Assembly (NCBI GenBank): GCA_964528575.1
Contig: CAZGTQ010000411.1
Span: forward strand, 1-36,258
Direction of reading: 5' to 3'
Origin: CAZGTQ01 sp964528575
GTDB lineage: Bacteria; Planctomycetota; UBA1135; GCA-002686595
Length of the DNA: 36,258 bases
Numbering within the stretch: the stretch's first letter is position 1; each line of letters begins with the position of its first letter. Positions 34,094-36,258 of this stretch are shown here, piece after piece. Below the pieces are notes generated by a model that had not been told where the DNA came from, made no database searches, and saw only the letters and a list, made by a program, of their open reading frames with translations. Position numbers and translations under genes: made by a program.

Positions 34094-34158
34094 GGCGTTG
34101 GCCCCCCGCCCCACCAGCGCCCGGACCGCGCGACCCTCTATGCGGACCCATTCGACCC

Positions 34159-34163
34159 GGGAG
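34159..34163 (+). promoter_or_regulatory. ribosome binding site deciding the FGE-like gene start
   Basis: GGGAG lies eight bases before GTG 34172 and is the best-placed Shine-Dalgarno for a start that also yields a signal peptide. Confidence 0.6.
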
Positions 34164-34171
34164 ACGATTCT

Positions 34172-35851
34172 GTGCTAGTCCACGCCCTGCTCTGCGCTCT
34201 GTCCGCGCCGGCCCTGTCCGCGCCGACCCTGGCCGCGCCGTCCCAGGCCGCCGCTCGCGCCGACGAGATCTCGCCGCCGGGGCTGGTCCTGATCCGCGGC
34301 GGACGCACCACGATCGGCACCGAGCGGGACGACGCCGAGGACCTGATCCGCAAGACGGACTTCCGGACGATCGCGGGCGAGACCCCGCAGCACGAGGTCA
34401 AGCTCGACGACTTCTATCTGATGGTGACCGAGGTCACCAACGAGCAGTACGCCCACTACGTGCGGGAGACGGGCGCGAAGCCGCCCCAGAAGTGGGGCAA
34501 CGAGGCGATTGACGCCGCGCTCCAGGCATTCCTGAAGAGCGAGCAGGAGCGCATGGAGAAGGACAAGCTGGAGGGCAAGCCGATCGAGCGCCGCACCTTC
34601 GACAAGGGCCGCTGGTGGGACGCGAACTGGCGCGACGCGCAATGGGAGGTGCCGAGCGACGGCGCCAACCTGCCCGTCGAGTTCATCGACTACGAGGGCG
34701 CGGTCGGCTACGCGTACTGGGCCGGGCTGCGCCTGATGACGGAGTTCGAGTACCAGCGCGCCGTCCGCGGCGACACCGACCGCCGCTATCCCTGGGGCGA
34801 CGAGTTCGTGCCGAAGAAGTACGCCGCGACGATCGAGTGCGTCCGCGACCTGCCGTGGGTGGTCGGCAGCTTCCGCGAGGGCGCGTCGAAGGAGGGCGTC
34901 TTCGACCTCGCCGGCAACCTGTGGGAGTGGACGTCGAGCCCCTACGTCGAGTACCCCGGCTACAAGCCGCTGCGCGTCAAGTTCGGCGAGAAGCGCGATG
35001 CGCGCGAGGAGACGGTGATCGCGAGCTGGAACTCGACCGAGCGCGTCGTCGTCGGCGGCTCGTACAAGAACGACGGCGCCGCCGCGCGCGCGGCGACGCG
35101 GCGCGCGACCGAGCGTTTCCAGGCGACGGACGCGCTCGGCTTTCGCTGTGCGGCGACGCCCGCGCCAGGCGTCGACCTCGCCCACGCCATCGTGGACCGC
35201 CACGTCAGCGAGTCGGTCCTGCCGCCCGAGGTGCTGTTCGCGCCCGAGCGCGTCGTCTGCACGGACCGCTGGCAGTCGAGCCCCGGCTCGGCGCCCGTGC
35301 CGGGCTACGCCGTGATCACCGCGTACGACTACTTCGCGTTCATCCCGGTGAGCGACGTGCAGCACGCCCAGGTCAAGGATCTGCGCGAGCACACCGTCGA
35401 GAACGGGCCGATGATCCTCGGCGTCCTGGCGACGTCGCAGCCGATGCTCGAGCCCGCGCTGCCCGCCGGCACGTACCTCGTCGGCTGGCGCGCCGCGGGC
35501 GAGCCGAAGGCGAAGGACGAGGTGGCGGACGAGGCCGCGCTTCCCGATCCGGCGCCGATCTGGGACGTGAGCAAGGACCAGCTCGTGTTCTTCGACGCCA
35601 CGGCGCAGCCGCTGCTCGCGCTCGGGGCGCGCGACCTCGAGGCCAAGCGCCTCGAGAACGCCGGCACCGTCTACGGCCGCCCGGTCATGCCGACCGAACG
35701 CGAACGCGACGCCGGGATCCGTCCGTACGACGTGCTCACGTTCGACGTCCCGCTCCCGGTCGGCAAGTCGCAGCGCGGCTACGTCCTCGACCTGCGCATC
35801 AAGCTCCCGGCGGACGCGTACACGGGCGAGACCTGGCGCCGCCCGCGCTGA
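34172..35851 (+). CDS. secreted FGE/sulfatase-modifying-factor-like protein lacking the catalytic Cys pair
   Basis: A 559-residue exported protein. The signal peptide is about 1-29 (LVHALLCALSAPALS...QAAARA). The FGE-sulfatase domain spans about 36-328: PGLVLIRGGRTTIGT, TPQHEVKLDDFYLMVTEVTNEQYAHYV (landmarks EVKLDDFYL and EVTNEQYAHYV), LPVEFIDYEGAVGYAYWAGLRLMTEFE (landmark AYWAGLRLMTEFEYQRAVRG), YPWGDEF, FDLAGNLWEWTSSPY and ALGFRCA. The stretch after GGSY, where true formylglycine-generating enzymes carry the two copper-binding Cys, reads KNDGAAARAATRRA with no Cys, so formylglycine formation is unlikely. Residues 330-559 form an unrecognised C-terminal region (HVSESVLPPEVLFAPERVVCTD...). A binding or other oxidase-type role as in the wider family is possible. 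GTG 34172 is supported by the Shine-Dalgarno and the signal peptide. Confidence 0.85.
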   Translation: MLVHALLCALSAPALSAPTLAAPSQAAARADEISPPGLVLIRGGRTTIGTERDDAEDLIRKTDFRTIAGETPQHEVKLDDFYLMVTEVTNEQYAHYVRETGAKPPQKWGNEAIDAALQAFLKSEQERMEKDKLEGKPIERRTFDKGRWWDANWRDAQWEVPSDGANLPVEFIDYEGAVGYAYWAGLRLMTEFEYQRAVRGDTDRRYPWGDEFVPKKYAATIECVRDLPWVVGSFREGASKEGVFDLAGNLWEWTSSPYVEYPGYKPLRVKFGEKRDAREETVIASWNSTERVVVGGSYKNDGAAARAATRRATERFQATDALGFRCAATPAPGVDLAHAIVDRHVSESVLPPEVLFAPERVVCTDRWQSSPGSAPVPGYAVITAYDYFAFIPVSDVQHAQVKDLREHTVENGPMILGVLATSQPMLEPALPAGTYLVGWRAAGEPKAKDEVADEAALPDPAPIWDVSKDQLVFFDATAQPLLALGARDLEAKRLENAGTVYGRPVMPTERERDAGIRPYDVLTFDVPLPVGKSQRGYVLDLRIKLPADAYTGETWRRPR

Positions 35852-35885
35852 CTCCGCCCCGCTCGCCGGTCCTCGCGCCGCGGCC

Positions 35886-35910
35886 CCGCCCAGGCTTCGC
35901 CGCCCAGGCT
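35886..35910. repeat. 11-bp direct repeat after the FGE-like gene
   Basis: CCGCCCAGGCT at 35886-35896 and again at 35900-35910, followed by a CTTTTC run at 35922-35927. It lies in the 143-base gap before the sigma factor gene and may belong to a terminator or to the next promoter. Confidence 0.4.
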
Positions 35911-35994
35911 CCCGCCGCCGCGCTTTTCTCGCGTCGCCCGACGTTTCTCCACGGTCGATGAGCCACGCGCGCCGCCGGTGGCGCTACTGGAGAC

Positions 35995-36258
35995 GTGGAA
36001 GCCGCCGATCGACCGCCCGCCGACGTCCACGCGCTGCTCGCGCACGCCGCGTGGGTGCGCGCGCTCTCGCGCCGGCTCGTCGCCGACGCGGCACAGGCCG
36101 AGGACGTCGAGCAGGAGACGTGGCTCGCGGCGCTCGAGCGCCCACCGCGCCACAGCGCCAACCCGCGCGCGTGGCTCGGCCGGGTGGCGCGCAACGTCGC
36201 GCGCAGCCTCGGGCGCGCCGACGCGCGCCGGCGGCGGCGCGAGCGCGGCGTCGAGCCG
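35995..36258 (+). CDS. ECF-type RNA polymerase sigma factor, N-terminal part (runs off the window)
   Basis: The open frame from GTG 35995 to the window edge gives 88 residues. It matches sigma-70 region 2 of ECF factors: HALLAHAAWVRALSRRLVADAAQAEDVEQETWLAALERP, seen as WVRALSRRLV and QAEDVEQETWLAALE, then NPRAWLGRVARNVARSLGRADARRRRR, typical of planctomycete ECF groups. The only stop upstream in frame is TGA 35959, and GTG 35995 is the only usual initiator after it, so the start is fairly sure although GGAG is just two bases upstream. Region 4 and any anti-sigma partner lie outside the window. Such factors often control surface proteins of the kind encoded here, but no target promoter can be named. 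Confidence 0.85.
   Translation, partial: MEAADRPPADVHALLAHAAWVRALSRRLVADAAQAEDVEQETWLAALERPPRHSANPRAWLGRVARNVARSLGRADARRRRRERGVEP

Noticed and set aside
29241..34151. A 1636-codon minus-strand frame spanning paralogue B and the region of rluD
   Set aside because: It has no domain pattern and crosses rluD in another frame; a GC-driven shadow.
27695..34171. Possible extension of the FGE-like gene into a 2718-residue fusion starting at 27695
   Set aside because: The frame happens to stay open through both paralogue genes, but upstream of 34172 it is Arg-rich shadow; a ribosome binding site and signal peptide mark GTG 34172.

Overview
The window is about 36 kb of very GC-rich bacterial chromosome (long open frames occur on the antisense strand of almost every gene). 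The gene content points to Planctomycetota, probably one of the less-studied high-GC lineages. The signs are: secreted proteins built from FG-GAP, DUF1028 and repeat modules that end in a shared C-terminal domain; giant signal-anchored proteins made of carboxypeptidase-regulatory-like repeats; a TMTC-like membrane protein with a long TPR tail; an FGE-like secreted protein; an ECF sigma factor; few clear Shine-Dalgarno sites; and frequent GTG or TTG starts. This taxonomic call is an inference from architecture, since no 16S gene is present.

Left part (1-4853, minus strand): the start of a probable MoxR ATPase operon. Reading right to left it runs multi-pass membrane protein, DUF4129 protein, DUF4350 protein, then the cut-off MoxR-like N-terminus; the first three overlap by ATGA/GTGA junctions. 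Before it lies a secreted protein of unknown function (3285-4853), divergent from a secreted FG-GAP beta-propeller protein (5008-6636). A minus-strand patatin-like lipase fused to a dicluster ferredoxin (6662-7837) converges on the latter.

Central part: a two-gene beta-oxidation operon (thiolase and FadJ-like fusion enzyme, overlapping by GTGA, 8007-11542), a small unknown gene, transketolase (12039-14063), then a minus-strand pair consisting of a secreted DUF1028 protein and an overlapping M20 peptidase. Divergent from that pair is a TMTC/DUF1736-like glycosyltransferase with many TPR repeats (17010-20126). Converging on it is a four-gene minus-strand operon for propionyl-CoA use: methylmalonyl-CoA mutase catalytic subunit, carboxyltransferase, biotin carboxylase and biotin carrier (25462 down to 20139). 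With the thiolase/FadJ pair this gives odd-chain fatty acid oxidation through propionyl-CoA to succinyl-CoA. The B12-binding mutase subunit and the epimerase are not in the window.

Right part: two tandem, collinear paralogues of about 1,160-1,190 residues, each an N-terminal membrane anchor followed by roughly nine carboxypeptidase-regulatory-like beta-sandwich repeats (25743-32837). The second overlaps convergently with an RluD-like pseudouridine synthase. A roughly 390-base intergenic region with an 11-bp tandem repeat and a two-hairpin leader precedes a secreted FGE/sulfatase-modifying-factor-like protein that lacks the catalytic cysteines (34172-35851). The window ends inside an ECF sigma factor gene.

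No tRNA, rRNA, CRISPR array, insertion sequence or phage gene was seen. The most distinctive items are the patatin-ferredoxin fusion with an Asp in place of a cluster Cys, the DUF1028 enzyme whose candidate N-terminal Thr would be exposed by signal peptidase, the tandem giant repeat proteins, the shared C-terminal domain, and a recurrent TGGTAGCAT extended -10 motif with a probable leaderless start.
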